Shown piece after piece: positions 9,901-16,209 of a stretch of DNA of 31,462 nucleotides (positions are counted from its first letter, which is position 1; every line of letters begins with the position of its first letter). Position numbers and translations under genes: made by a program. A model generated the notes under the pieces. It ran no database searches. It saw only the letters and a list, made by a program, of their open reading frames with translations, and was not told where the DNA came from. The stretch is from CAYPEK01 sp964409645. Lineage in GTDB: Bacteria; UBP15; UBA6099. The stretch is from the NCBI GenBank assembly GCA_964409645.1, contig CAYPEK010000047.1, positions 1-31,462 of the forward strand, read 5' to 3'.

Positions 9901-12900
9901 CGCGCACGTCGTGAGTTGCGATGTTGTAAGCGCCGGATGGGTTGACGATTGTCACAAAGTTTACGGTGTCCACAACTGCGGTTGCCGAAGTCGCCGTGCG
10001 TGATCCGCCCGATGCTCCGAATGTGTCCGCATAAGTGAAATTAATAGTGTGGCCGTTGATGGCGTTGAACGCGCCGTCGCCGGCAGCGCCCGACCCGGGC
10101 GCATAAGCGGTCGGCGCCGTCGCCTGAAAAACCCCCGTCGATACTCCGGTTTCCGTCAGTGTTATTGTTTCCGTTTCGCCTGTGACGGAGTTTATTCCTG
10201 TTGCGGTTACCGTTTCGATGGACAGAGGGTTCTTATTCAGATCGGCGTCCGTTATTGTAACCGCTATCGGGCTTCCCGGCGAAACGGGGGTTGTCGAAGT
10301 GATGGTTCCGTCGGTTCCGCCGGTGATTGCCGTCGTTGCGGAAAGAGTTTGCGTTCCGCCCGTGGATGTGAATGTGTCGTTGTAGGTTGAGGTGATTGAA
10401 ACTCCCGACTGAACATTCATCGAGCCGGAATTGTTCGCGCCCGCCGCCGCGCCGTACGCAGTGGGCAGCGTGCCGGTGAAAACTCCGGTGTTCACGCCTG
10501 TCTCCGTGCATGTCACCGATTCGGATTCGCCTGTCGTTGCGTTTATCGCCGTTATCGCCACCGTTTCAACTGCGACGGCGTTTGCGTTCAGGTCGATGTC
10601 GGTCACCGTTATGGTTATCGACGTGCCGACCGGAACCGAAGCTGTTGCCGTGATGGCTGAGTCGTGGCCGCCGGTTACGGTTGTGTCGTCTGTAAGTGTC
10701 GCCGTCCCGCCTGAAGCGGCGAAAGCGTCGTTATATGTTCCGCGGACGGTGTTTCCGGCCTGAACGTTCATCGAGCCAGAGTTATTCGCGCCTGCCGCCG
10801 TTCCGAACACCGTCACGAGGCTTGCCGTGAAGACGCCCGTGTTAACGCCTGTTTCGGTGCACGTTACGGATTCGGACTCACCGGTCGCGAGGTTGACAAG
10901 CGTCACCGTAATTGTTTCAGCGGCGGCTGCGTTCGCGTTGAGGTCGGCGTCGGTCACGGTTACGGCGATCGACGCGCCGGGGACTATCGATGTCGATGTC
11001 ACGATTGTGCCGCTGCCGCCGCCGGTTACCGACGTGTCGTCGGTGGCGGTCGCCGTTCCACCCGTTGATGTCAGGGTATCGTTATATGTCGCGCGGACGG
11101 TATCGCCGGCCTGAGCATTCATCGACCCGGAGTTGTTTGCGCCCGCCGTCGCGCCGAACGCCGTCGCGAGGTTTGCCGTGAAGACGCCCATGTTAACGCC
11201 CGTTTCGGTACACGTTACGGATTCGGACTCACCGGTCGCGAGGTTGACAAGCGTCACTGCAATTGTTTCCGCCGCAAGAGCGTTTGCGTTGAGGTCGGCG
11301 TCGGTAACGGTTACGGCGATCGACGCGCCGGGGATAATCGAGGTGGTTGTGGAAATCGTGCCGTTAACGCCGCCGGTGACGGCAGTGTCGTCTGTGACGG
11401 TTGCCGTTCCGCCGGTTGAAATCATTGCGTCGTTGTATGTGGCGCGTACGGTGTTTCCGGCCTGAACATTCATCGAGCCGGAGTTGTTTCCATTTGTTGT
11501 TGTGCCGAACGCCGTCGGAAGTGTCGCGGTGAAGATTCCGGTGTTTATGCCGGTTTCGGAGCAAGACACCCATTCGATCTCGCCGGTTGTGAGATTCGTT
11601 GCGAAAACGGTGACGGTTTCGATGACGAGGGCGTCGGTATTTAGGTCGGCGTCGGTGACGGTTACGGTGATCGACGCGCCGGGAATGATCGATGCTGTAG
11701 TGGTGATTGTACCATTAGTGCCGCCGAGGATTGTTGTGTCGTCTGTGTCTGTCGCCGTTCCGCCCGCGGCTGTAAGCGCGTCGATGTAAGTCGCGCGGAC
11801 GGTGTTGCCGGCCTGAACGTTCATCGAGCCGGAATTGTTCGCACCGGCGGCGACGCCGAATGCGGTCGGAAGCGTCGCGGTGAAGACGCCTGTGTTTGCG
11901 CCGTTCTCAACGCATGTGACTGTTTCCGACTCGCCGGTCGCAAGATTGACCAGAGTTACGGTTACTGTCTCCGCCGTGAGGATGTTGGTGTTGAGATCGG
12001 CGTCTGTTACGGCGATTGAGATTTCAGCGCCGGTTATGACTGAAACGGATGTCGATATTATTCCGTCGATACCGCCCGAAGCGATCGTGTCGTCTGTTCT
12101 GACCGCCGGATTGCCGGAGATGTCGGTGGTGTCGTTGTATGTCGCGCGAATGGTGTCGCCGGCCTGAACGTTCATCGAGCCGGAATTGTTCGCACCGGCG
12201 GCGACGCCGAATGCGGTCGGAAGCGTCGCGGTGAAGATTCCGGTGTTGATTCCCGTTTCCGTGCAGATGATGGATTCGGATTCGCCGGTTGCGAGGTTTA
12301 CGGCGGTGATCGTCACTGTTTCAACAGCGGCGGCGTTTGTGTTAAGGTCGGGATCGGAAACCGTGATATTGATTACCGAACCTACGCCGAAAGTGGCTGG
12401 TACATCTATAGTGCCGTCATATCCGAGAGGTACCGCAACGACCGTTATCGTGTCCGTTCGCGCTATCGGAATACCCGTGTTGTCGGCGTTGTCCAAGTAG
12501 GTAACAGTCAGCACGTTTGTGTCGGCGGCTGTGATAGTGCCGTTGTTGTTGGGACCTGCCGCGGCGCCGGCGGCTGTCGCAAGAGTGCCTGTGAATATTC
12601 CCGTGTTCGGGCCGGTTTCCGTAAGCGTTACCGTTTCGCTCTCGCCGAGCGGGCTTGTGACCGTTACGGTGATAGTCTGCACGGTCGATGTCGAATTGTT
12701 CATGTCCGTGTCATCGACTCGTATGTATAGCGGGTCTCCCGGCTGAACTTGCGTTGCATCTCCGTTGCCCGCGATGTCCGAGACGAATGCTACGGAACCG
12801 GTCGTAAGGTTGATTCCATCGGGCGTGAAAAAATCGGAGTATCCGCCGCTGAAGTCCGCGCCGCTTTCCTGAAGTCCGTCCGCCGAGCTCGAGCTTCCCT

Positions 12901-13528
12901 CGAAAACTCGGATCGGAGAACTGTCTGTCAGTCCGGTAATTGCTTTAAATGTCGCGTAATTGATTCTGAAATCGAGGAAGTAGTCCTGATCGCCGTTGAG
13001 TGAGGTATCGGCGGCAAGCACTCGCATATTTGAAACGTCTGTCGATAAACTCAGGGTTTCCGGTTTGTCGTTCGGATCGCCTGTTCCGCTTTTGACAGTG
13101 TTTTCCCAGAAGCCGATTATCTCCGGGCTGCTCTTTCCGTCAACAAGAAGCATCCACTCGTAGTCGAGAGCGTTTGAGTCGGTGTCGAACTCCACGCCCC
13201 AGCCGGCCGGTTTCAATGCGCCCTGACCGCCCGAACCCGCCGGGTCGCCGTCCAGACGCAACCGGAAGTACATGTAAATACCGTCGTTCGACGTGTATAT
13301 CGTGCTGTGTGTTGCGTCCGAAACCAGATTTTTATAAGTAGTCGCGTCGTTGAGAGCGTCCTGTTTCGGAGCGCCGCCGACGAGAAGGGGCGTCCAGTCG
13401 CTCGCGGACGGCCATGCCAGAGCGACGCCGCAACTCAATATCGTCAATGTGCACGCCGCAGTCAAAGCAATTATCAATCTCATTGCATAGACGCGAGATC
13501 CGATGTTTTTTGCATTAAACAAATTCAA
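3950..13528 (-). CDS. Giant exported repeat protein with C-terminal outer-membrane beta-barrel-like region
   Basis: 3192 residues. After a Sec signal peptide (core about 17-37), residues 40-244 form a beta-rich domain perhaps related to DOMON/CBM9-like folds (weak). Residues 245-369 and then seven exact 117-residue units (370-1188) form tandem repeats with the core pattern VTVTDADLN..., ESxTCTETGxNTGxF, NNSGSMNVQAG. Residues 1189-1716 hold six Ig-like repeats (GxTDPxSTVTxTHPxTG...TxTADxxGNYTF). A divergent ninth copy of the first repeat lies at 1717-1836. A DUF11-like domain begins near 2080 (VEKTADKDSAVAGG), an SdrD-B-like domain near 2219 (GKVFRDEDGD), and from about 2330 alternating beta-strands suggest an outer-membrane barrel. 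The last residue is Lys, not the usual aromatic. The TTG start at 13528 has GGAAA upstream; ATG at 13483 is an alternative. Likely anchored in the outer membrane; adhesin or structural role is inference. Confidence 0.88.
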   Translation of the reverse strand: MNLFNAKNIGSRVYAMRLIIALTAACTLTILSCGVALAWPSASDWTPLLVGGAPKQDALNDATTYKNLVSDATHSTIYTSNDGIYMYFRLRLDGDPAGSGGQGALKPAGWGVEFDTDSNALDYEWMLLVDGKSSPEIIGFWENTVKSGTGDPNDKPETLSLSTDVSNMRVLAADTSLNGDQDYFLDFRINYATFKAITGLTDSSPIRVFEGSSSSADGLQESGADFSGGYSDFFTPDGINLTTGSVAFVSDIAGNGDATQVQPGDPLYIRVDDTDMNNSTSTVQTITVTVTSPLGESETVTLTETGPNTGIFTGTLATAAGAAAGPNNNGTITAADTNVLTVTYLDNADNTGIPIARTDTITVVAVPLGYDGTIDVPATFGVGSVINITVSDPDLNTNAAAVETVTITAVNLATGESESIICTETGINTGIFTATLPTAFGVAAGANNSGSMNVQAGDTIRATYNDTTDISGNPAVRTDDTIASGGIDGIISTSVSVITGAEISIAVTDADLNTNILTAETVTVTLVNLATGESETVTCVENGANTGVFTATLPTAFGVAAGANNSGSMNVQAGNTVRATYIDALTAAGGTATDTDDTTILGGTNGTITTTASIIPGASITVTVTDADLNTDALVIETVTVFATNLTTGEIEWVSCSETGINTGIFTATLPTAFGTTTNGNNSGSMNVQAGNTVRATYNDAMISTGGTATVTDDTAVTGGVNGTISTTTSIIPGASIAVTVTDADLNANALAAETIAVTLVNLATGESESVTCTETGVNMGVFTANLATAFGATAGANNSGSMNAQAGDTVRATYNDTLTSTGGTATATDDTSVTGGGSGTIVTSTSIVPGASIAVTVTDADLNANAAAAETITVTLVNLATGESESVTCTETGVNTGVFTASLVTVFGTAAGANNSGSMNVQAGNTVRGTYNDAFAASGGTATLTDDTTVTGGHDSAITATASVPVGTSITITVTDIDLNANAVAVETVAITAINATTGESESVTCTETGVNTGVFTGTLPTAYGAAAGANNSGSMNVQSGVSITSTYNDTFTSTGGTQTLSATTAITGGTDGTITSTTPVSPGSPIAVTITDADLNKNPLSIETVTATGINSVTGETETITLTETGVSTGVFQATAPTAYAPGSGAAGDGAFNAINGHTINFTYADTFGASGGSRTATSATAVVDTVNFVTIVNPSGAYNIATHDVRGATDPFSTVTMTHPKTGASLTATADSSGNYTIPSVEFPEGITTFAVTSVNLSGKTASAAATVDIDTLNTLTLTTPQDASVINQLKTDIEGATDPGSTVTLIEPATGNTLTTTANFSGVFTFPDVDLLTGANTLQFVSTDPRGNIASLTAHIFVDPDIALSITSIISGKWYNYSSHQIAGITDPAAAVATTSPAGTPLAATAGAAGAYSFGSYTFAEGANTVNVSATDAAGNFATAAVTFYVDTLNTDTIITTGTFTVSTIDITGTTDPLSTVTMTHPVTGEIYKAVAAANGTYIFTAVPFPDGTYTLSTTSTDPHGNTASDTSPILVDTTVKIVTNIPPSGSINPTNTADISGNTDPFATVTTADPVTGATLTTTADANGDFAFPGVNLNPGNNPMTFTAVDPPGNTASTTYVIFYNPGLSFTVDSIPDGSIISGTTHDISGTATPGSIITIIEPHTGNTLTQTADGSGNYTFEDVTFDEGVNTITITVTDPLTNTATINITVTVRVYGVDAVLTASARVVFGNRLMIQVSDAEAYLDPSARETITVTISNPTTGDSETATLLETGPNTGVFTGGINTVERSTSDGANSGTLAVLYGNTVTTTYIDHNRSDGSQDVPVTADTLITNDEIKINVRASDYKGGLEVVPLSSTKVAILEVDSSGGFTGGISNYTTDANGYIPASFVGKMKRGYSYRILVVETFRGVPYSQSSDMNVDMIEPIQPDSRGVKMLVIVLDPAGYVYDAMTGDRVDGADVTLYHENGTPVAGPFAFFTQRPSITESNPQLSGGSGVEGGFEFIGSSLGSDITAGNYYITVTFDANPALAATYREVTKKDGTWSGVQQPYSGQVFRVDVDNQPIGIRIPLSRSLANTTISVEKTADKDSAVAGGIITYTIIVRNLGAAETDANFPVVVADMIPIGLTVINASAYYENGTKVESFRNGKEISFVIGRLQPAGDPDGNDIVKFFYQATVDTAAQPGMYLTNTAVAEIDSYAVSNTAAATVRVDPDPLMDMATLVGKVFRDEDGDSEQDENEAGVAGIGIALDTGAYATTDKYGKYSIPGIYIDPDEPGYRVVKLDTRTLEPGVAPLSDTSVQIKLSPGGISKANFTVASVSDTQHTVKRGQSLFVLSLDGAAGEIKSGAGEDNRPNKDTLPEGGAGIGRAAFLFDGSLGRDIKLTASYDSAKKYSFDLDPSKDRDLAYPTFGDDSSLKYLTNSQGKLYVNARGNRASLLFGNFSPDLGGGLSGVKRQLYGGRITLNMPGTETGMPTNDSLLLFGAGNKQLHARTELRSNGGTIYYLAHSDIAAGSESVTVEIRDSFIPEKVLAATTLENGIDYEIDYLTGRLVLSRPMAANSHDDPRYSAGADSGDPVWIVVEYVYSPVHSDLGIFGAKWSRTIGDEVGFGASYLRENTEGQDHLLRSADFRLKGIGHDILSMEIARSTAGGEPWLASLDGGRSFIDIATSGSDSKSAFKGNFNLKFVNGVDMTSYYYAVDSGFSGSGWSERGIKRGGLGLSLKDNNSEWRADYTRAASLASASAASLLSTEAGRTRSARLSYKNTTADGSFKVELAHKYNANGSTLLNVDDGTENTLFARYEKKINDRTKLYISRQDAFNAAKNYINSLGANYKMRAGTDFTAELNHRSRGTGGRFGFEKSLKDGGKAYISAGTTTTDSGGGRGFGATAGANARLGKNTTAFAEYSSSSDDEESVLSRTVGINRKYYAGGGMSVSLSAERSEERSSLSGNYFTNSGSAGFDLAAKNGKLRAASEAVYRRNSGSISKDHFSFSFNADRKASDGMTLFYEYEYSASEDLQTSITEEKYTKFLFGAAFRPNFSDKLNFISKIGRTREFRAPSENRTVNPDEKATVLSLEGLYMFEPNITLREKIASRFVREQVSPLPEAKTHTILWITGLEWKFLDRWDAGFEYRTRHQPTNLNHKDGFSLETGRTIKNMARAGFGYNFSAYSDDEFASNSYSFRGVFFRLQMKK
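8021..8380 (-). repeat. Displaced, diverged ninth copy of the 117-residue repeat
   Basis: Residues 1717-1836 again show ETITVTISNPTTGDSE, LLETGPNTGVFTGG and a NSGTL...GNTVTTTYID segment matching the tandem unit, but separated from the array by six Ig-like repeats. Confidence 0.8.
8381..9964 (-). repeat. Six Ig-like protein repeats of about 85-92 residues
   Basis: Residues 1189-1716 of the giant protein. Each unit carries a TDP(F/G/L)STVT-like strand, a (K/A/V)TG turn, TxTADxxGxYxF and an EGxNTxxxxxTDxxGNxA closing hairpin, as in bacterial Ig-like (Big) repeats. They are more diverged at the DNA level than the 351-bp units. Confidence 0.85.
9965..12421 (-). repeat. Seven tandem 351-bp coding repeats (117 residues each) inside the giant gene
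   Basis: The segment encoding SMNVQAG recurs with its DNA landmark at 10410, 10761, 11112, 11463, 11814 and 12165, exactly 351 bp apart each time. Units cover residues 370-486, 487-603, 604-720, 721-837, 838-954, 955-1071 and 1072-1188. A longer, more diverged first unit precedes them (12422-12796), and a displaced copy lies at 8021-8380. The stretches 11807-11886 and 12158-12237 are identical over 80 bp. Confidence 0.95.
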
Positions 13529-13641
13529 AATTAAATTTCCAATTTGTTACGTTTTGCAACAAGGGGATTTTAACACATATAAAATATTAATTTAAACTTT
13601 AAAGATTGAATAGATAGAAATTAATGCGGTCGAATTACACG
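13529..13641 (-). promoter_or_regulatory. AT-rich intergenic leader before the giant gene
   Basis: This 113-bp gap is far more AT-rich than its surroundings. On the minus strand it contains a -10-like TAAAAT (plus-strand 13572-13567) with only a weak TTAAAT -35 at 17 bp. A promoter for the giant gene probably lies here, but I cannot place it firmly. Confidence 0.35.
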
Positions 13642-16014
13642 TTACTTTGGGCCCAGTATTGTGACCGATTCGGTGTTGTTTTCGATATCCTTGTCCGTAA
13701 ACGGCATTGGATGCGTCTCGTAATTGAGCCACATCTGCATCTGGTCCGAGTAGTGCTGATTCGTTCTGCTGCCTGATGCTCCGCCGGCGATCACGTTGTA
13801 GCCGCGCGGGCCGTCCGGCAGCATCTCGACTGTCATTCGCATGTTCGGCCCGTGCCCGAAATTAAAGTCACCGCCTGTCAACCCGAAATCGGCGACGTTG
13901 ATGGAATCCGTGCCGCCGTCGCCCGCGAACGGGCCGACATTGAACTCGCCGCCTAAGCGGTGTCCCAGCGTAACGCGGTGCATTTTATCCCACGTCCAGC
14001 CCGACATGTCCGGTCCGTATTTCTGTGCGAGTTCCACTACTGCGTCGTTCAGGCTCTTCGCGAATATCATCTCGCGCGTCTCGATGTTTTCCGTGTTCAG
14101 GTCGTCGAACAGGTCTATCGGCAGCTTCGTTTTGCCCGTCAGAATCGGGAAGACGACTTCCGGTCGTGCGATGTCGCCGAATGCGTTCGCGGGCACGTTG
14201 TCTTTCAGCGTGTTGATCGTGCAGTATTTGACCCACGTATAGAAAATGGACGGCTCCACCGCATCTTTCTTTTCGTACAGGTCCCAGTTTTTCAACTTGT
14301 AGAGTGCTTGCGCCGCTTCGGGTGTGAGCTTCACCATCTTGGTTTTCGACGCGGTAAGCAGGCTCGGCAACAGCGCCTTCGCGGACGAAGAAAAAACGTC
14401 GGCCTGAATTTTCTGCATTCCGGCAACCGTCATCTTGTCCGTTTCGAGGATCATGTCGGAGATGCGGCGCGCGCGGAAACCCTTGTCGAAGAAAGCGCCG
14501 ATGTAATATGGATAATTCTTCCCGGCGATCCGGTTGTTTGCGGTCGCGACGAAACCCTGCTTCGGGTTTTCGAGCGACGGCAGTTCGTTGTACGGGATGT
14601 AGCCGGTCCACTCGTATTTGCCGGACGAGCCGTCGAGCGGGAAGAACGGGCGGCCTTTGCGGATCGGCACTTTTCCCTGCGCGCGGTAATATATGTTTCC
14701 TTCGACGTCCGCATAGACGAAGTTTTGCGCGCCCACCTCGAAATTGTCGAGCGCCGCTTTGAATTCGTCGAGATTTTTCGCCATCATGAATCCGAGGAAA
14801 GCGAGTCCCTCGTGCGTCGGTTCGTGACCGGTCCAGCGGTACGACATCACCGATTTCGGTCTGTCGCTCTCGTAAATCACAGGCCCGTGCATCGTGTGCA
14901 GGAGCGTTCTCTCTTCGACTTCCATGCCGTCGTCAGTCTTGTATTTAATCTGAAGTTTCTCGACTTCGAACGGAATGCTCTTGTCCTCGTGCATGTAGTT
15001 CGTGGCGGATTTGTCGGGGTCGAGTTGCTCGATATAGACATCTGAAACGTCGTAGCGTGCCTGCGTTACGCCCCACGCTATGTGCTCGTTGTGCCCGACG
15101 AGCATCCCCGGCGCGCCCGGAAACGAGAGGCCGGTTGCGTGAATGCCCGGCGCTTTGAGGTTGATTTCATACCAGTCGCATGGGCTGGAGAATCCCATGT
15201 GCGTGTCGTTCGAGAGCAGCGGCGCGCCGCTCGCCGACCGCGAGCCGCTTACCACCCAGTTGTTGCTCCCTTTTGTCGGCCCGAAAATGGACATTGTCGA
15301 TTTATAGATATCCTGATCGAGCAGCGCCGCGACGCCGGTGTCGAACAGGTCGGACGGGAAGCTCGATTTCGCAGCGTTGCCGACGATTGTGATCGGGTCC
15401 ATTCCCTCGATCGGCAGCAGCTTCATCGTTGTCTGCTCGCCGATGTATCTCGATATCAGGCCGACCGCCACTTCGATGCCGAGGTCGCTCGACAGCACCC
15501 ACGACATGCCGCGCCCGATCGCATACGAATCGACCGGCTCCCACGGCGCGGGCGCCGCATTCAGCTTTTTGTATTCTTCCGGATATTCCTTCAGTCCGGC
15601 GATGTACGCGTTCACTCCGTCAGTGTATGCCTGATACACTTCGCACTCGATGGGCTTGCACTGTTCGCTGATTTTTTTCGCCACCTCGGGGAGCTGCGCG
15701 ATGTGCGTGTTGTAGTCTTCGCCGACGCGGCCCTTTCCGAACAGTTCCGCCATGCGGCCCGTCGTCTGCCTCCGGGTTACGTCCATCTGCCACAGGCGGT
15801 CCCGTGCGTGAATGTAGCCCTGCGCGAAGAAAAGGTCGTGCATCGACTCCGCGGTGATGCTTGGTATGCCGTATTTGTCGTACTTCACTGTGACTTCGGC
15901 GTCGAGCTGCGGCAGCACGATTTTCTCCGCTTGTTTCTCCTGTGCGAACGCGCTCGCCGAAAAAAGAATTATCGCGACTGCCGCCGCTATCAGTCTTAAC
16001 TTGTATATTGTCAT
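13642..16014 (-). CDS. Penicillin acylase-family N-terminal-nucleophile hydrolase (peptidase S45), exported
   Basis: A 790-residue precursor of the penicillin amidase / acyl-homoserine-lactone acylase family, which hydrolyses amide bonds of acylated small molecules. A Sec signal peptide ends near SAFA (A24). The alpha chain follows (VKYDKYGIPSITAESMHDLFFAQGYIHARDRLWQMD...TGRMAELFG is the family's N-terminal signature). Autocatalytic cleavage would occur before Ser250 in KGSNNWVVSG, releasing a beta chain of about 541 residues whose N-terminal Ser is the nucleophile; SNDTHMGF just after is also conserved. The C-terminal GASGSRTNQHYSDQMQMW segment is typical. A GGGAG lies about 10 nt before the ATG. 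It is divergent from the alpha-mannosidase. Substrate (AHL, beta-lactam, acyl-amino acid) cannot be told. Confidence 0.93.
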   Translation of the reverse strand: MTIYKLRLIAAAVAIILFSASAFAQEKQAEKIVLPQLDAEVTVKYDKYGIPSITAESMHDLFFAQGYIHARDRLWQMDVTRRQTTGRMAELFGKGRVGEDYNTHIAQLPEVAKKISEQCKPIECEVYQAYTDGVNAYIAGLKEYPEEYKKLNAAPAPWEPVDSYAIGRGMSWVLSSDLGIEVAVGLISRYIGEQTTMKLLPIEGMDPITIVGNAAKSSFPSDLFDTGVAALLDQDIYKSTMSIFGPTKGSNNWVVSGSRSASGAPLLSNDTHMGFSSPCDWYEINLKAPGIHATGLSFPGAPGMLVGHNEHIAWGVTQARYDVSDVYIEQLDPDKSATNYMHEDKSIPFEVEKLQIKYKTDDGMEVEERTLLHTMHGPVIYESDRPKSVMSYRWTGHEPTHEGLAFLGFMMAKNLDEFKAALDNFEVGAQNFVYADVEGNIYYRAQGKVPIRKGRPFFPLDGSSGKYEWTGYIPYNELPSLENPKQGFVATANNRIAGKNYPYYIGAFFDKGFRARRISDMILETDKMTVAGMQKIQADVFSSSAKALLPSLLTASKTKMVKLTPEAAQALYKLKNWDLYEKKDAVEPSIFYTWVKYCTINTLKDNVPANAFGDIARPEVVFPILTGKTKLPIDLFDDLNTENIETREMIFAKSLNDAVVELAQKYGPDMSGWTWDKMHRVTLGHRLGGEFNVGPFAGDGGTDSINVADFGLTGGDFNFGHGPNMRMTVEMLPDGPRGYNVIAGGASGSRTNQHYSDQMQMWLNYETHPMPFTDKDIENNTESVTILGPK

Positions 16015-16075
16015 TATCTCTTTCTCCCTGATTTAAACCGTGCAACGGGGCGGTACGCCCGGAAGCCGGGCCTCA

Positions 16076-16104
16076 AGTATATTCGCCGCAGCGCCGCGCG
16101 TAAA
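16076..16104 (-). promoter_or_regulatory. Candidate promoter of the acylase gene
   Basis: On the minus strand: TTTACG (16104-16099), 17-bp spacer, TATACT (16081-16076). The predicted start near 16069 falls inside the perfect inverted repeat GCCCGG-AAG-CCGGGC (16057-16071), which could be an operator or a 5' hairpin. Confidence 0.45.
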
Positions 16105-16116
16105 GATAAATCGCTT

Positions 16117-16146
16117 TTGACGCTTTACGACATCGTTTGTTATTCT
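16117..16146 (+). promoter_or_regulatory. Candidate promoter of the alpha-mannosidase gene
   Basis: TTGACG (16117-16122), 18-bp spacer, TATTCT (16141-16146). This gives a leader of roughly 55-60 nt to the ATG at 16210. The element lies upstream of the chosen start and argues against a longer N-terminus reaching 16117. Confidence 0.5.
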
Positions 16147-16209
16147 ATTGGGACATCCCGGGCCGCGCGGACAGCGGGGTCCGGCAAAGATTCGACAGGG
16201 GGATCCATC

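Noticed and set aside
9965..12421. Regular direct repeats considered as a CRISPR or satellite array
   Set aside because: Units are 351 bp, fully coding, with no short repeat/spacer structure.
10182..12746. Series of about 100-codon plus-strand frames at 351-bp steps
   Set aside because: They repeat only because the giant gene beneath them repeats; no start signals, and the Val/Ala-rich products are mirror images of the Thr/Ala coding strand.
13960..15045. A 361-codon open frame opposite the acylase gene
   Set aside because: No ribosome site or motif and an Arg-rich shadow composition; the S45 acylase occupies the other strand.
16117..16209. N-terminal extension of the alpha-mannosidase from a TTG at 16117
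   Set aside because: The segment overlaps the promoter candidate, and the ATG at 16210 has a strong ribosome site and begins a proper signal peptide.
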